DNA from: an uncultured Eubacterium sp.
GTDB lineage: Bacteria > Bacillota > Clostridia > Oscillospirales > Acutalibacteraceae
Assembly: GCA_900539325.1 (NCBI GenBank)
Contig: UQCC01000003.1
Coordinates: 1 to 64,000 of the forward strand
DNA: 64,000 nucleotides
Direction: 5' to 3'
Position 1 is the first letter of the stretch; each line of letters opens with the position of its first letter. The notes beneath the pieces are model-generated. The model was not told where the DNA came from. It saw only the letters and a program-made list of their open reading frames with translations, and searched no databases. The translations under genes and the position numbers were made by a program. Positions 41,417 through 50,847 of this stretch are shown here, one piece after another.

Positions 41417-41436
41417 GGGAGGGGCAAGCCCCTCCC
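41417..41436. repeat. GC-rich short palindromic repeat between ileS and lspA
   Basis: Perfect arms GGGAGGGGC (41417-41425) and GCCCCTCCC (41428-41436) around two bases, in sharp contrast to the AT-rich surroundings. It resembles a short repeat I have seen scattered in Clostridia. It may slow or process the ileS-lspA transcript. Only one copy was seen in the window. Confidence 0.6.
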
Positions 41437-41453
41437 CTACAAATTTTAACTTA

Positions 41454-44243
41454 TTAAAGTTCTTTCATTGTTTGAGCACAATGTGCACAAAGTGTTGGGT
41501 GCTCTGCGTCCTGACCGACTGTGTCGGAGAACTTCCAGCAACGCTCACACTTTTCGCCGTCTGCCTTTGCGATTGTTACGGAAAGACCGGCAACATCACC
41601 CTTTACAGCACCCTCACCGTCTGCAACTTCAACAGCGGAAGTGATGAAAATTTCAGGCAATGCTTCAAGTTCTGCATTGAGGAAGTCTGCAAGGTCGCCG
41701 TCTGCATGAAGGATTACCTTTGCTTCAAGCGGCTTACCGATTACCTTTTCGTTACGGGCAAGTTCAAGAGCCTTTTGAACATCGGTTCTGATTTCGTGAA
41801 TCTTATCCCACTTTTCGATAAAGGCTTCATCAGCATCAATATAATTGCCCTGCGGAATATCATTGAAAAGCGGTGACTCAACATTTCTTGAAGAATCGTG
41901 AGGCATAGCCTTCCAGATTTCATCACAGGTGAATGCAAGAATAGGAGTGAGGATAAGGCAAAGAGCGTCAAGCACCTTGTAAAGAACTGTTTGAGCGGCT
42001 CTTCTTGTCTTTGACTGAGGAGCAGAAGTATAAAGTCTGTCCTTAAGAACATCAAAGTAGAAGTTTGACATATCAACAACACAGAAATTGTGAAGTGCAT
42101 GTGCTGTTGTGTGATATTCATATTCGTTGTAACCCTGATGAGCTGTTTTGAGAACTTCGTCAAGTTTCATCAAAGCGTACTTATCAAGTTCTTCCAAATC
42201 CTCATTTGCAACCATATCGGTATCAGGATTGAAGTCGTAAAGGTTGCCGAGGCAATATCTTGCAGTGTTTCTGATTTTACGATAGTTATCCGAAATTTGC
42301 TTCAAGATTTCAGGGCTGATACGGATATCTGCATGGTAATCGGCAGAAGCAACCCACAAGCGAAGAATATCTGCGCCGTACTTGTCGATAACCTCTTGCG
42401 GAGCGATACCGTTGCCGAGTGACTTAGACATCTTTCTGCCCTCACCGTCTACTGTCCAACCGTGAGTGATAATTTGCTTATAAGGAGCACCGTTGCCGCC
42501 TGCAACAGATGTAAGAAGTGATGATTGGAACCAACCACGGTACTGGTCTGCACCCTCAAGATAAACATCAGCCGGCCACTTGAGATAATCTCTTTTTTTG
42601 CAAACAGCGGCGTGTGATGAACCCGAATCAAACCAAACATCCATGATGTCCTTTTCTTTTTCAAAGCCGTTAGCCTTGCCGCAATGAGGGCACTTGAAGC
42701 CTTCAGGGAGGAAGTATTCGGCATCATGAGCAAACCAAGCGTCTGAACCTTCTTCACCGAAAATGTCGGATACCTTGTTCATAATACCCTCATCGATGAT
42801 TTCCTTGCCGCAATCCTTGCAGTACATAACAGGGATAGGAACGCCCCATTTTCTCTGACGGGAAATGCACCAGTCTGCACGCTCAACTATCATTGACTGA
42901 AGTCTGTCCTTACCCCATTCAGGATACCATTTTACATCTTCGGCAGCCTTAACTGCGGCATCCTTGAAATCGTCAACAGAGCAGAACCACTGTGATGTTG
43001 CACGGAAGATGACAGGCTTGTGACATCTCCAGCAATGCGGATATTGGTGCTTAATCTTCTTGAGTGCAAAGAGTGCACCGATTTTTTCAAGATGTTCTGC
43101 GATAGGCTTGTTTGCCTCTTCTGTTGTAAGACCTGCAAACTGACCTGCTTCTTCTGTAAGAACGCCCTTGTCGTTTACAGGAACAACAATAGGGATTTCC
43201 TTATACTTTTGGCAAACGATAAAGTCATCAACACCGTGACCCGGAGCTGTGTGTACGCAACCTGTACCGCTTTCAAGAGTTACATGGTCGCCGACGATAA
43301 CAAGAGATGTTCTGTCGATAAACGGATGAGCGGTTTTCATATATTCAAGCTCATCGCCACGGATAATGCCTACTGTTTCGTAATCTGTGATACCTGCATC
43401 TTCCATAGCCGTAGGTGCAAGGTCGGTAGCCATAACATAATATTCGCCGTTTGCCTTGAGGAGGCTGTACTCATAGTTAGGACCTACACAAATAGCAACA
43501 TTGGCAGGAAGTGTCCAAGTTGTTGTTGTCCAAATTACAAAATATGTTTTGTCAAGGTCTGCACCGAGAGCGGCAAGCTTGCCCATATCGTCTGTAACCT
43601 TAAACTTAACATAAATTGAATGACAAGGGTCCTCTGCATATTCGATTTCTGCTTCTGCAAGAGCTGTGTTACAATCCGCACACCAATATACAGGCTTCAA
43701 TCCCTTGTAGATATAGCCCTTTGATGCCATAGAAGCAAACACCTTGATTTGCTCCTGCTCAAATTCCTTTTGAAGTGTAATATACGGGTGATCCCATTCG
43801 CCGATAACACCCATACGCTTAAAGCTTTCTCTCTGCAAGTCAACATAGCTGAGAGCTGTTTCACGGCAGATTTTACGAAGTTCCAAATCGGTGATGTTTG
43901 ATTCAGCGGTAATACCTGCCTTTTTACGAGCCGCAAGTTCGGTAGGAAGACCGTGAGTGTCCCAACCCGGCACATAAGGTGACTTAAAGCCTGTCATATT
44001 CTTGTATCTTACGATAAAATCTTTAAGAGTCTTATTAAGTGCGTGACCGATATGAATATCGCCGTTTGCATACGGAGGGCCGTCATGAAGAACGAAAAGC
44101 GGCTTGCCGTCATTGTGCTTCATAAGTTTTCCGTACTGGTCATTTTCATACCAGCTTTTAAGAAATTCAGGCTCTCTTTGCGGGAGCGATGCCCTCATAG
44201 GGAATTCGGTTTTTGGCAGATTAAGTGTTTTGTTATAATCCAT
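41454..44243 (-). CDS. ileS: Isoleucyl-tRNA synthetase
   Basis: A 929-residue class I synthetase. The HIGH motif is in GDIHIGHALNKTLKDF, KMSKS in RKMSKSLGNGI. The editing domain lies between, and the C-terminal zinc finger is CERCWKF ... CAHCAQ. The length is standard for the bacterial type. Only about 30 bases separate it from divIVA, which leaves no room for a T-box leader, so its expression depends on the upstream operon. Confidence 0.98.
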   Translation of the reverse strand: MDYNKTLNLPKTEFPMRASLPQREPEFLKSWYENDQYGKLMKHNDGKPLFVLHDGPPYANGDIHIGHALNKTLKDFIVRYKNMTGFKSPYVPGWDTHGLPTELAARKKAGITAESNITDLELRKICRETALSYVDLQRESFKRMGVIGEWDHPYITLQKEFEQEQIKVFASMASKGYIYKGLKPVYWCADCNTALAEAEIEYAEDPCHSIYVKFKVTDDMGKLAALGADLDKTYFVIWTTTTWTLPANVAICVGPNYEYSLLKANGEYYVMATDLAPTAMEDAGITDYETVGIIRGDELEYMKTAHPFIDRTSLVIVGDHVTLESGTGCVHTAPGHGVDDFIVCQKYKEIPIVVPVNDKGVLTEEAGQFAGLTTEEANKPIAEHLEKIGALFALKKIKHQYPHCWRCHKPVIFRATSQWFCSVDDFKDAAVKAAEDVKWYPEWGKDRLQSMIVERADWCISRQRKWGVPIPVMYCKDCGKEIIDEGIMNKVSDIFGEEGSDAWFAHDAEYFLPEGFKCPHCGKANGFEKEKDIMDVWFDSGSSHAAVCKKRDYLKWPADVYLEGADQYRGWFQSSLLTSVAGGNGAPYKQIITHGWTVDGEGRKMSKSLGNGIAPQEVIDKYGADILRLWVASADYHADIRISPEILKQISDNYRKIRNTARYCLGNLYDFNPDTDMVANEDLEELDKYALMKLDEVLKTAHQGYNEYEYHTTAHALHNFCVVDMSNFYFDVLKDRLYTSAPQSKTRRAAQTVLYKVLDALCLILTPILAFTCDEIWKAMPHDSSRNVESPLFNDIPQGNYIDADEAFIEKWDKIHEIRTDVQKALELARNEKVIGKPLEAKVILHADGDLADFLNAELEALPEIFITSAVEVADGEGAVKGDVAGLSVTIAKADGEKCERCWKFSDTVGQDAEHPTLCAHCAQTMKEL

Positions 44244-44274
44244 TGGTTTTTACTCCTTACAGTTTGTTATAGTA

Positions 44275-45531
44275 TCACTTTTTCTTTTTGAAAAAGCCCT
44301 TAAACTTTGGTTCTTCGTCCTCGTCGTCCTCAGGCGGAATCAAAGATATTGTTTGTGTTTTGTCGTTATGTACATCTTCACGATTTACATTAAAATAGTT
44401 TTCAAACGGAAGCTGTTCGCCGTCGTCAAATAATGATTCTTCATCCTCCATGTCGGTGTCCTCACTGATTTCCGGAACTGCCGTTTTTTCAATCGGAGTT
44501 ATCTCATTTTGAGAAAATGCTTCAACAGCTTTCATTGGGTCAAGCGTTTCTTCGTCTTCTTCATCATCGGTTGTAATAACAGGAGGCTCGCTCGGCTCGC
44601 TGTTGATAATTTCGTTTACAACATCATCAATATCAGGCTTAGGTTCTTCCGCCTTTTCTTCCTGCTTTGACTCTTCCGGTTTTGCTTTTTCCTCTGTCGG
44701 CTTATCAAAAACAGGCTTTTCAACCTTTACATCCGAATCGTCAAATTCCTTATGCTGAAATTCAGGAATATTTATTTCCTTTGGAATCGCATTTGAAAAT
44801 TCCTTTACTTCGTCAACAAGGTTTGATACATCACTGTGCACATTTTCAACCTTTTGCTCGGCTGCCTTATTGTCTGCCGACTCTATATCAAGTTTTGAAG
44901 AATTAAGCATATCAAGCTGATCGCTATACAGCTTTTTGATATTTTCAACAAATGATTTTGCATCATTTTTTATTGTGGAAATCAAAATTTCATATGCTTC
45001 CTTTTCGGCTTTTGACTTGCTGATTAAATCATTTGAAATATCCTTTGCCTGGTCAAGAATATCCTGTGCAACAATCTTTGAAGAATTAATTGCCTCATTA
45101 GCCTTGTTTTGAGCAGTTGTGATAATCTCGTTTGCTTCATTGGTTTTATTATTAATAAGATTAGCAGAATAATCTCTCGCCTTTCTTACAATAGATTCAG
45201 CCTCTGTATTGGCTGTGTCCATATTATGCTTTGCTTCTGCTTCGCTGCTTTCGATAAGAAGTGCCGCTGCATCCTTTGATTCTTTTTTAATTTTGTCTGC
45301 CATCTTTTGAGCGGTTACAAGTGCCGTTTTAATAGCATCCTCTTCTGAGCGGTATTCCTCGATTTTTGTTGCCAAAACCTCAAGCTTGTGATAAAGCTCT
45401 TTGTTTTCACGCTGATATGCCTCAATAGTGGAAGCGGCTTCATTAAGAAGTTTATCAACATCTTTTGTGACATATCCTGAAGCGGCAACAGCCAAATCGG
45501 CATTTTTTAAATCCTTTGCACTAATCATCAC
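44275..45531 (-). CDS. divIVA: DivIVA-domain cell division protein with long coiled coil
   Basis: A 418-residue protein. The N-terminal 60 residues match the DivIVA membrane-curvature domain (KDLKNADLAVAASGYVTKDVDKLL), followed by a coiled coil to about residue 230. The rest is acidic and disordered, ending in FKGFFKKKK. This is much longer than the classical DivIVA of about 165 residues. It lies between sepF and ileS, the conserved division-cluster position. Confidence 0.85.
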   Translation of the reverse strand: MMISAKDLKNADLAVAASGYVTKDVDKLLNEAASTIEAYQRENKELYHKLEVLATKIEEYRSEEDAIKTALVTAQKMADKIKKESKDAAALLIESSEAEAKHNMDTANTEAESIVRKARDYSANLINNKTNEANEIITTAQNKANEAINSSKIVAQDILDQAKDISNDLISKSKAEKEAYEILISTIKNDAKSFVENIKKLYSDQLDMLNSSKLDIESADNKAAEQKVENVHSDVSNLVDEVKEFSNAIPKEINIPEFQHKEFDDSDVKVEKPVFDKPTEEKAKPEESKQEEKAEEPKPDIDDVVNEIINSEPSEPPVITTDDEEDEETLDPMKAVEAFSQNEITPIEKTAVPEISEDTDMEDEESLFDDGEQLPFENYFNVNREDVHNDKTQTISLIPPEDDEDEEPKFKGFFKKKK

Positions 45532-45542
45532 ATTGTTCTCCT

Positions 45543-46025
45543 TTACATTGTAAACATTCCGTTGTTTTCAAGCTCATCAATCAAATCGCCCATAACATCT
45601 ACATTGTAAGGGGTGATAATATAAGTTGAATTTGCAACTCTTTTTATTTGACCGTTGTTTGCATAAGCAACGCCTGATAAGAAATCCAAAAGTCGTCTTG
45701 CAACCTCACGGTTGGCACTTTCAAGGTTTAATACAACGGTTCTTCTTGCGTTGAGATTGTCGGCAATAGAAGCGGCTTCCTCAAAACCTTCCGGCTTTAC
45801 AAGAACAACCTGAAGCTGAGCAGTGGTGTGAATGTTAACTACCTTGTCGCTCTTTGAATGTCTTGAAGGACGCTCGGTGCGTTCCTCTCTTTCATATGTC
45901 GGCGGCTCAATTTCTCTTTCTCGTCTGCGTGGAGGCTTTACGAATTCGGCACTTTCTTCTGTGTATTCGTCAAAATCGTCCTCTTCGTCAGTCATAATAT
46001 CCTTTATTTTATCAAATAATCCCAT
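45543..46025 (-). CDS. sepF: SepF, FtsZ-associated cell division protein
   Basis: A 160-residue protein with the amphipathic membrane helix MGLFDKIKDIM, a charged linker (residues 15-60) and the SepF/DUF552 core with VVLNLESANREVARRLLDFLSG. SepF bundles FtsZ filaments and tethers them to the membrane. It sits between the YggS-like gene and divIVA. Confidence 0.95.
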   Translation of the reverse strand: MGLFDKIKDIMTDEEDDFDEYTEESAEFVKPPRRREREIEPPTYEREERTERPSRHSKSDKVVNIHTTAQLQVVLVKPEGFEEAASIADNLNARRTVVLNLESANREVARRLLDFLSGVAYANNGQIKRVANSTYIITPYNVDVMGDLIDELENNGMFTM

Positions 46026-46043
46026 CTTTTCATCCCCTAAATT

Positions 46044-46769
46044 TTAAAAATATTTTCTCGCTCCGAAAATAGCAGAGCCTACTCTTACAATGTTTGAACC
46101 CTCAAGTATAGCAGCCTCATAATCGGCGCTCATACCCATAGAGAGAGTTTGCATTTCAACACCGCTGATGTTCTTTTGCTGAAGTTCAACAAACTTGTCG
46201 TGCATTTTTGCAAAATACTTTCTTGCTTCAGCCTCATCACAAATCGGCGGAATGGTCATAAGACCTTTAACCTTAATATTGTCAAGTTCGCTTATTTGAT
46301 ATAGCAAATCTTCAAGTTCTTCAATATCGCATCCGCTCTTTGATTCTTCCTTGCCGATATTAACCTCAACAAGCACATTTGCGGTGTCGTCCGCTTTTTT
46401 AAATTCCTTGCTGATTTCTTTAGCAAGCTTTATCGAATCAACGGATTCTATCATATCAACTCTACCGGCAATGTACTTAACCTTATTGGTCTGCAAATGA
46501 CCGATAATGTGCTTTTCCACTCCGTCAAGATGCAGTGTTTCAAGCTTTGAACAATATTCCTGAACACGGTTTTCGCCAATCAAATCGGCTCCCAAATCAA
46601 GCACAGGATTGATGTATTCGGGCTCAACCGTTTTTGTAACGCACATAAGTCTGACATCATTTTCGCTTCTGCCCGATTTTACGGCAGTTTCCATAACATC
46701 TTCTTTAATACGCTTGTAATTATCTATGCACGATTTTACACGCTCTTCATCAAGTATAAACTTTTCCAT
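46044..46769 (-). CDS. YggS/YlmE-family PLP-binding protein
   Basis: A 241-residue alanine-racemase-fold protein that binds pyridoxal phosphate and keeps PLP homeostasis. The PLP lysine is in LMCVTKTVEPEYI, and HFIGHLQTNK-like (KHIIGHLQTNKVKY) and SMGMSADYEAAILEGSNIVRVGSAIFG are family motifs. It overlaps the HlyD-like gene by 20 bases and precedes sepF, as in the ylmE-ylmF order of Bacillus. Confidence 0.94.
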   Translation of the reverse strand: MEKFILDEERVKSCIDNYKRIKEDVMETAVKSGRSENDVRLMCVTKTVEPEYINPVLDLGADLIGENRVQEYCSKLETLHLDGVEKHIIGHLQTNKVKYIAGRVDMIESVDSIKLAKEISKEFKKADDTANVLVEVNIGKEESKSGCDIEELEDLLYQISELDNIKVKGLMTIPPICDEAEARKYFAKMHDKFVELQQKNISGVEMQTLSMGMSADYEAAILEGSNIVRVGSAIFGARKYF

Positions 46770-47979
46770 CTTTTAAGTCCTTTCCTTGAGTAATTATTTT
46801 ATCATAAAGATGAATCGAATTCGTATTTGATTCATCATATTCTGCAAGAACATAATCGTCATCACTGTAAATAATATTGACTTCTCTGAATTTAATTTGG
46901 CTGGCAATAAGAACATACACGCCCTTTTTGCCGTTAACAACATGAAGTGCCTCGCTCGGAATTTTTATACCTTCGTATTTGTTTCGTCTGATTTCAATTT
47001 CAGCCTTGCGAAGCTTTGCTATATCGGCATCCATTTCATTAAGTTTAAGAACAAGAAGAGTTTCTTTTTGACCGAGCGAAACATCCGCTCCGCTAACAAT
47101 TTCCGCCTTAAATTCTTTACTTGAATCGTCCTTTAATACTATATTTACATAATCGCCGTTTTCAAGATTTTTAACCGTATCGGTGCTCACAAGCGTTTGA
47201 ACATACCATGTGTAGCTTGTTACAAGCTTTCCTACATTATCGGCGACATCCTTTGACTTGTCAACCGCACTGAGTGCCGATTTAAACTCTTTAACCGAAG
47301 TTTCCTCGGCTTTGTCAAAATCAATAATATTTTCGTATCCGTCGGTATAATTGCTGAACACGCCCGACTCGTCGGTTTTTATATACTTATCCGGCTTTGA
47401 AAACGAGCTGTAAGAATTACGCTTATCACGAAGGTTTTCGATTATTGACAGCAAATCGACATCCTCGCCGATAATAAGCTGACGACGGACAAGCACGGAA
47501 TCAAGTTCCTGTGCGGTATCTCCTATTTTATTTCTGCACAATCCGTCGGCATAATTGATAACCTTTTGCTCAATATCCTCATTAATAGTTTCGAGGTTTG
47601 CGGACTGACCGACTGTTTGTGCTTCGAGTGTTTGATAATATTTTATTTGATTTGTAAGGTCGGTATATTTTGAATAATTTGCAGCCGCCTTTGATGACGA
47701 AAACTGCATTGCAACATTGCCTTTTACATTAATCTTATCTCCGTCCTCAAAACAAGGAACGGTAACGCCTGTTGCTGCTTTTTCAACAACGCTTTCATCA
47801 CGAATAAAAAGTGCCTCGCTGCTAGCCTTGTCATACACAGTGCTTACGGTTGCAGTCTGTGTTTTGAGTTCGATATGAGTAACCTTATAAAACTGAATAA
47901 CTACAAACAAAACTATCAAAACGACTACTGAAATAATAAGCCAATTACCTTTGTTTGCAGTAAAATTTTGTTTTTTCAT
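46750..47979 (-). CDS. HlyD-like membrane-anchored protein of the division cluster
   Basis: A 409-residue protein with one N-terminal transmembrane helix (about residues 14-32), a beta-rich biotinyl-lipoyl-like region, a helical hairpin (about 125-215) and a C-terminal beta domain. This is the layout of HlyD or periplasmic-adaptor proteins. No ABC or RND transporter accompanies it. It overlaps the YggS-like gene by 20 bases, so it belongs to the sepF/divIVA operon, where it may serve in division or envelope assembly rather than efflux. Confidence 0.75.
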   Translation of the reverse strand: MKKQNFTANKGNWLIISVVVLIVLFVVIQFYKVTHIELKTQTATVSTVYDKASSEALFIRDESVVEKAATGVTVPCFEDGDKINVKGNVAMQFSSSKAAANYSKYTDLTNQIKYYQTLEAQTVGQSANLETINEDIEQKVINYADGLCRNKIGDTAQELDSVLVRRQLIIGEDVDLLSIIENLRDKRNSYSSFSKPDKYIKTDESGVFSNYTDGYENIIDFDKAEETSVKEFKSALSAVDKSKDVADNVGKLVTSYTWYVQTLVSTDTVKNLENGDYVNIVLKDDSSKEFKAEIVSGADVSLGQKETLLVLKLNEMDADIAKLRKAEIEIRRNKYEGIKIPSEALHVVNGKKGVYVLIASQIKFREVNIIYSDDDYVLAEYDESNTNSIHLYDKIITQGKDLKDGKVYT

Positions 47980-47995
47980 ACCGAACTCCTTTCTT

Positions 47996-48913
47996 TTATT
48001 TCAAATGATTTTTGGCAAGGTCAACCGCCTTTTTTACGAGTTCGTCCCTGCTCATTTCATCGGCATAAAGCCAATTTATATTTTCGTTCCGTCTGAACCA
48101 AGTAAGCTGTCGCTTGGCGTAACGGCGTGTTTCTCTTTTTAAATTCTCAGTCGCTTCATCAAGTGTTATTTTTCCGTCAATATACGGCTGAAGTTCCTTA
48201 TGACCGATTGCCTGACGGGCGGTTAAACCCTGCTTGCCGAGCATTTGCCTTGCCTCATTTTCAAGCCCTGCTTCAAGCATCAAATCAACACGCTTGTTTA
48301 TTCTGTCATAAAGCTTTTGCCTGTCCTTATATCCGATGCCGATATAAAGTGCATCATACGGACTGTCGATAAGCATTGAGTTTTCGTTTTGCTCGGTTTT
48401 TGATGTTCCCGACATACAAAGTTCAAGTGCCCTAATAACTCGTTTACGATTGTTTGGATGAATATCCTCTGCCGCATTCGCATCAAGTTTCAAGAGTCTT
48501 TCATAAAGTTCCTCGTTGCTTTTTTCGGCAAGTTCATTTCTTATTTCGGCATTTGAGCCGACCTCCGAAAAGCTGATGTTTTTCACAAGACTGTCAACAA
48601 AAAGCCCTGTGCCGCCTGCCACAATCGGCACTCTGCCTCTTGCGGTGATTTCATCAATCAGCACCTTTGCACGCTCAACAAAATCCACAACGGAAAAAGT
48701 TTGGTCCGCGTCAAGAAACTCAACAAGATGATGCACAACACCGTCCTGCTCCTCTTTGGTAGCGACTGCGGTTGCAATCGGCATATTTTTGTACACTTGC
48801 ATTGAATCGGCAGAAATGATTTCACCGTCAACAGCCTTTGCAAGTTTCACCGCCAAATCGGTTTTGCCCGATGCCGTTGCACCGACAACGCAAATTATCT
48901 TTGTTTTTTTCAT
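47996..48913 (-). CDS. miaA: tRNA dimethylallyltransferase
   Basis: A 305-residue enzyme adding a dimethylallyl group to A37 of tRNAs reading UNN codons. The P-loop GATASGKTDLAVKLA is at the N-terminus; ISADSMQVYK and the C-terminal RRYAKRQLTWFRR are family motifs. It overlaps mutL by one base. MiaB, which methylthiolates the same base, is encoded upstream in the same series. Confidence 0.96.
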   Translation of the reverse strand: MKKTKIICVVGATASGKTDLAVKLAKAVDGEIISADSMQVYKNMPIATAVATKEEQDGVVHHLVEFLDADQTFSVVDFVERAKVLIDEITARGRVPIVAGGTGLFVDSLVKNISFSEVGSNAEIRNELAEKSNEELYERLLKLDANAAEDIHPNNRKRVIRALELCMSGTSKTEQNENSMLIDSPYDALYIGIGYKDRQKLYDRINKRVDLMLEAGLENEARQMLGKQGLTARQAIGHKELQPYIDGKITLDEATENLKRETRRYAKRQLTWFRRNENINWLYADEMSRDELVKKAVDLAKNHLK

Positions 48914-50820
48914 TACTGTATCCTGCCGAACTGTTTTTCTATGTCATATTTTGACAGCTTAATCATAACAGGTCTGCCGTGAGGACAATATCTGATGTTA
49001 GGATTTGAAAGAAGTTTTTTTACAAAAAGTTCCATCTCATACGGTGAGGTTTTGTCCCCTGCTTTGACAGCCGCCCTGCACGAAGTGGAATGGAATATCC
49101 AATCCATCTGTTCGGGTGTAATGTCTGTTTTGCCGTCAAGGAGCTTTGCCGCAGTTTCTTCAACCAAGCCGCTGACATCCTCGCCGTCCAAAATTGACGG
49201 ACATTCACGAACCAAAACTGTTGAGTTGCCAAAATCCTCAACTGCAAATCCGCATTTTGAATACAAATCAAGATTTGAAAGAACAGCGTTGTATTCCTCT
49301 CTTGAAAGTCTTACTGCCACGGGTGACAGCAAAACCTGCGATGCAATTTGAGTTGAAGCTTTGAGTGCTTCAAAATTCATTCTTTCATGTGCGGCGTGCT
49401 TGTCTATCATATAGCAATCGCCGTCCATTTCGATGATGATATATGTTTTAAAAATCTCGCCGACAAGTCTGAAATCAGGCACTTCTACGCTTTGGGTCTT
49501 TTCCTGCTTTGGTAAAGGTTCCGACTGTTCCTGTGTTTCAGGCTCTTTGCTTGCCTGCTGTTCGTTTGATATAAAAGGTTTTGTGAATTTGTTTAAATCA
49601 AGTTTTGCGGTTGTTGTTGATTCCTCAACATAATTTTGTTCTTCCTCTGTTTTAGGTGATTTTTCACGCAAAACATCAGGAGCGGCAACCCTCCAAAAAT
49701 CATCGGGATTACTTTCCTGTTTAAACTGAATTTGGGTCGGCACTTCTTCCTTTGGTTTGAAGAAATCAATCTTGCCGTTGACAGTTGTTTGAGTCGGTCG
49801 AGGTGCGGAAAAATGCGCTTCCTTTGGAGTATCGAGCATTTCAATAGCATTTTTCACTCCGTAATACACAAGTTCAAACACCGGCTTTTCGTTGGCAAAT
49901 CTAACCTCTATTTTTGCCGGATGAACATTGACATCAACAAATGACGAATTGCACTCGATGTTGAGCACACAGCCGGGAAACTTGCCGACCATAATCGAAT
50001 TACGATAAGCCTGTTCGAGTGCCGCCATAGCGGTTTGCGATTTTACAAGTCGGGAATTAATGAAGAAAAACTGCATTCCACGGCTTTTGCGTGACATTGA
50101 CGGTTTTGTGACAAAACCGCTCACACGCATATTGTTAATCTCGTAATCAACAGGAATAAGCGAATTTGCAAATTCTCTGCCGAACACGGAATAAATTGTA
50201 CTTTTTAAATCTCCGTTGCCCGATGTGATAAGCGTTTGCTTACCGTCACGGATAAATCTAAACGATATTTCAGGGTGGCTTACGGCAATTCGCTCAACCA
50301 CACCTGCAACGGCATTTGCTTCGGTAACGTCCTTTTTTAGGAACTTCATTCTCGCCGGAGTGTTGAAGAAAATATCCGCAACAACAATCGTTGTGCCCAC
50401 AGGACAACCTGCATCCGAAAAATCAAGTTCCTGACCGCCTGCAATTTCGTACCTTGTGCCGATTTCCTCATCTGCCGTGCGAGTGAGAAGCTGAACCTTG
50501 GCAACGGCAGAAATTGAAGCCATTGCTTCACCTCTAAAGCCGAGTGTTCCGATTTTGTCCAAATCGTCGCTGACTTTAATTTTTGAAGTAGCGTGAGAGA
50601 TAAAAACCTTTTTTACCTCGCTTCGTGCTATGCCACAGCCGTCATCGGTTATACGGATATAAGTTGAACCGCCGTTTTTGATTTCGACAGTAATATTTTT
50701 TGCACCTGCGTCAACGGAGTTTTCAATCATTTCTTTAACTACCGAGGACGGACGCTCAACAACCTCGCCTGCTGCAATCAGCTGATATACTTCCTTTGGC
50801 AATATATTAATTTGAGGCAT
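48913..50820 (-). CDS. mutL: DNA mismatch repair protein MutL
   Basis: A 635-residue GHKL ATPase. N-terminal motifs are IAAGEVVERPSSVVKE, DDGCGI and GFRGEAMASI. The C-terminal domain carries the endonuclease-type motif DKHAAHERMNFE and CPHGRP, so it is probably a nicking MutL as expected in an organism without MutH. It couples MutS recognition to strand incision. It lies 27 bases after mutS. Confidence 0.97.
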   Translation of the reverse strand: MPQINILPKEVYQLIAAGEVVERPSSVVKEMIENSVDAGAKNITVEIKNGGSTYIRITDDGCGIARSEVKKVFISHATSKIKVSDDLDKIGTLGFRGEAMASISAVAKVQLLTRTADEEIGTRYEIAGGQELDFSDAGCPVGTTIVVADIFFNTPARMKFLKKDVTEANAVAGVVERIAVSHPEISFRFIRDGKQTLITSGNGDLKSTIYSVFGREFANSLIPVDYEINNMRVSGFVTKPSMSRKSRGMQFFFINSRLVKSQTAMAALEQAYRNSIMVGKFPGCVLNIECNSSFVDVNVHPAKIEVRFANEKPVFELVYYGVKNAIEMLDTPKEAHFSAPRPTQTTVNGKIDFFKPKEEVPTQIQFKQESNPDDFWRVAAPDVLREKSPKTEEEQNYVEESTTTAKLDLNKFTKPFISNEQQASKEPETQEQSEPLPKQEKTQSVEVPDFRLVGEIFKTYIIIEMDGDCYMIDKHAAHERMNFEALKASTQIASQVLLSPVAVRLSREEYNAVLSNLDLYSKCGFAVEDFGNSTVLVRECPSILDGEDVSGLVEETAAKLLDGKTDITPEQMDWIFHSTSCRAAVKAGDKTSPYEMELFVKKLLSNPNIRYCPHGRPVMIKLSKYDIEKQFGRIQ

Positions 50821-50847
50821 TTCGTCACATCCTTTCGGTACAAATTA

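Noticed and set aside
44244..44274. T-box riboswitch before ileS
   Set aside because: Only about 30 bases separate ileS from divIVA, too short for a T-box leader, and no T-box motif is present.
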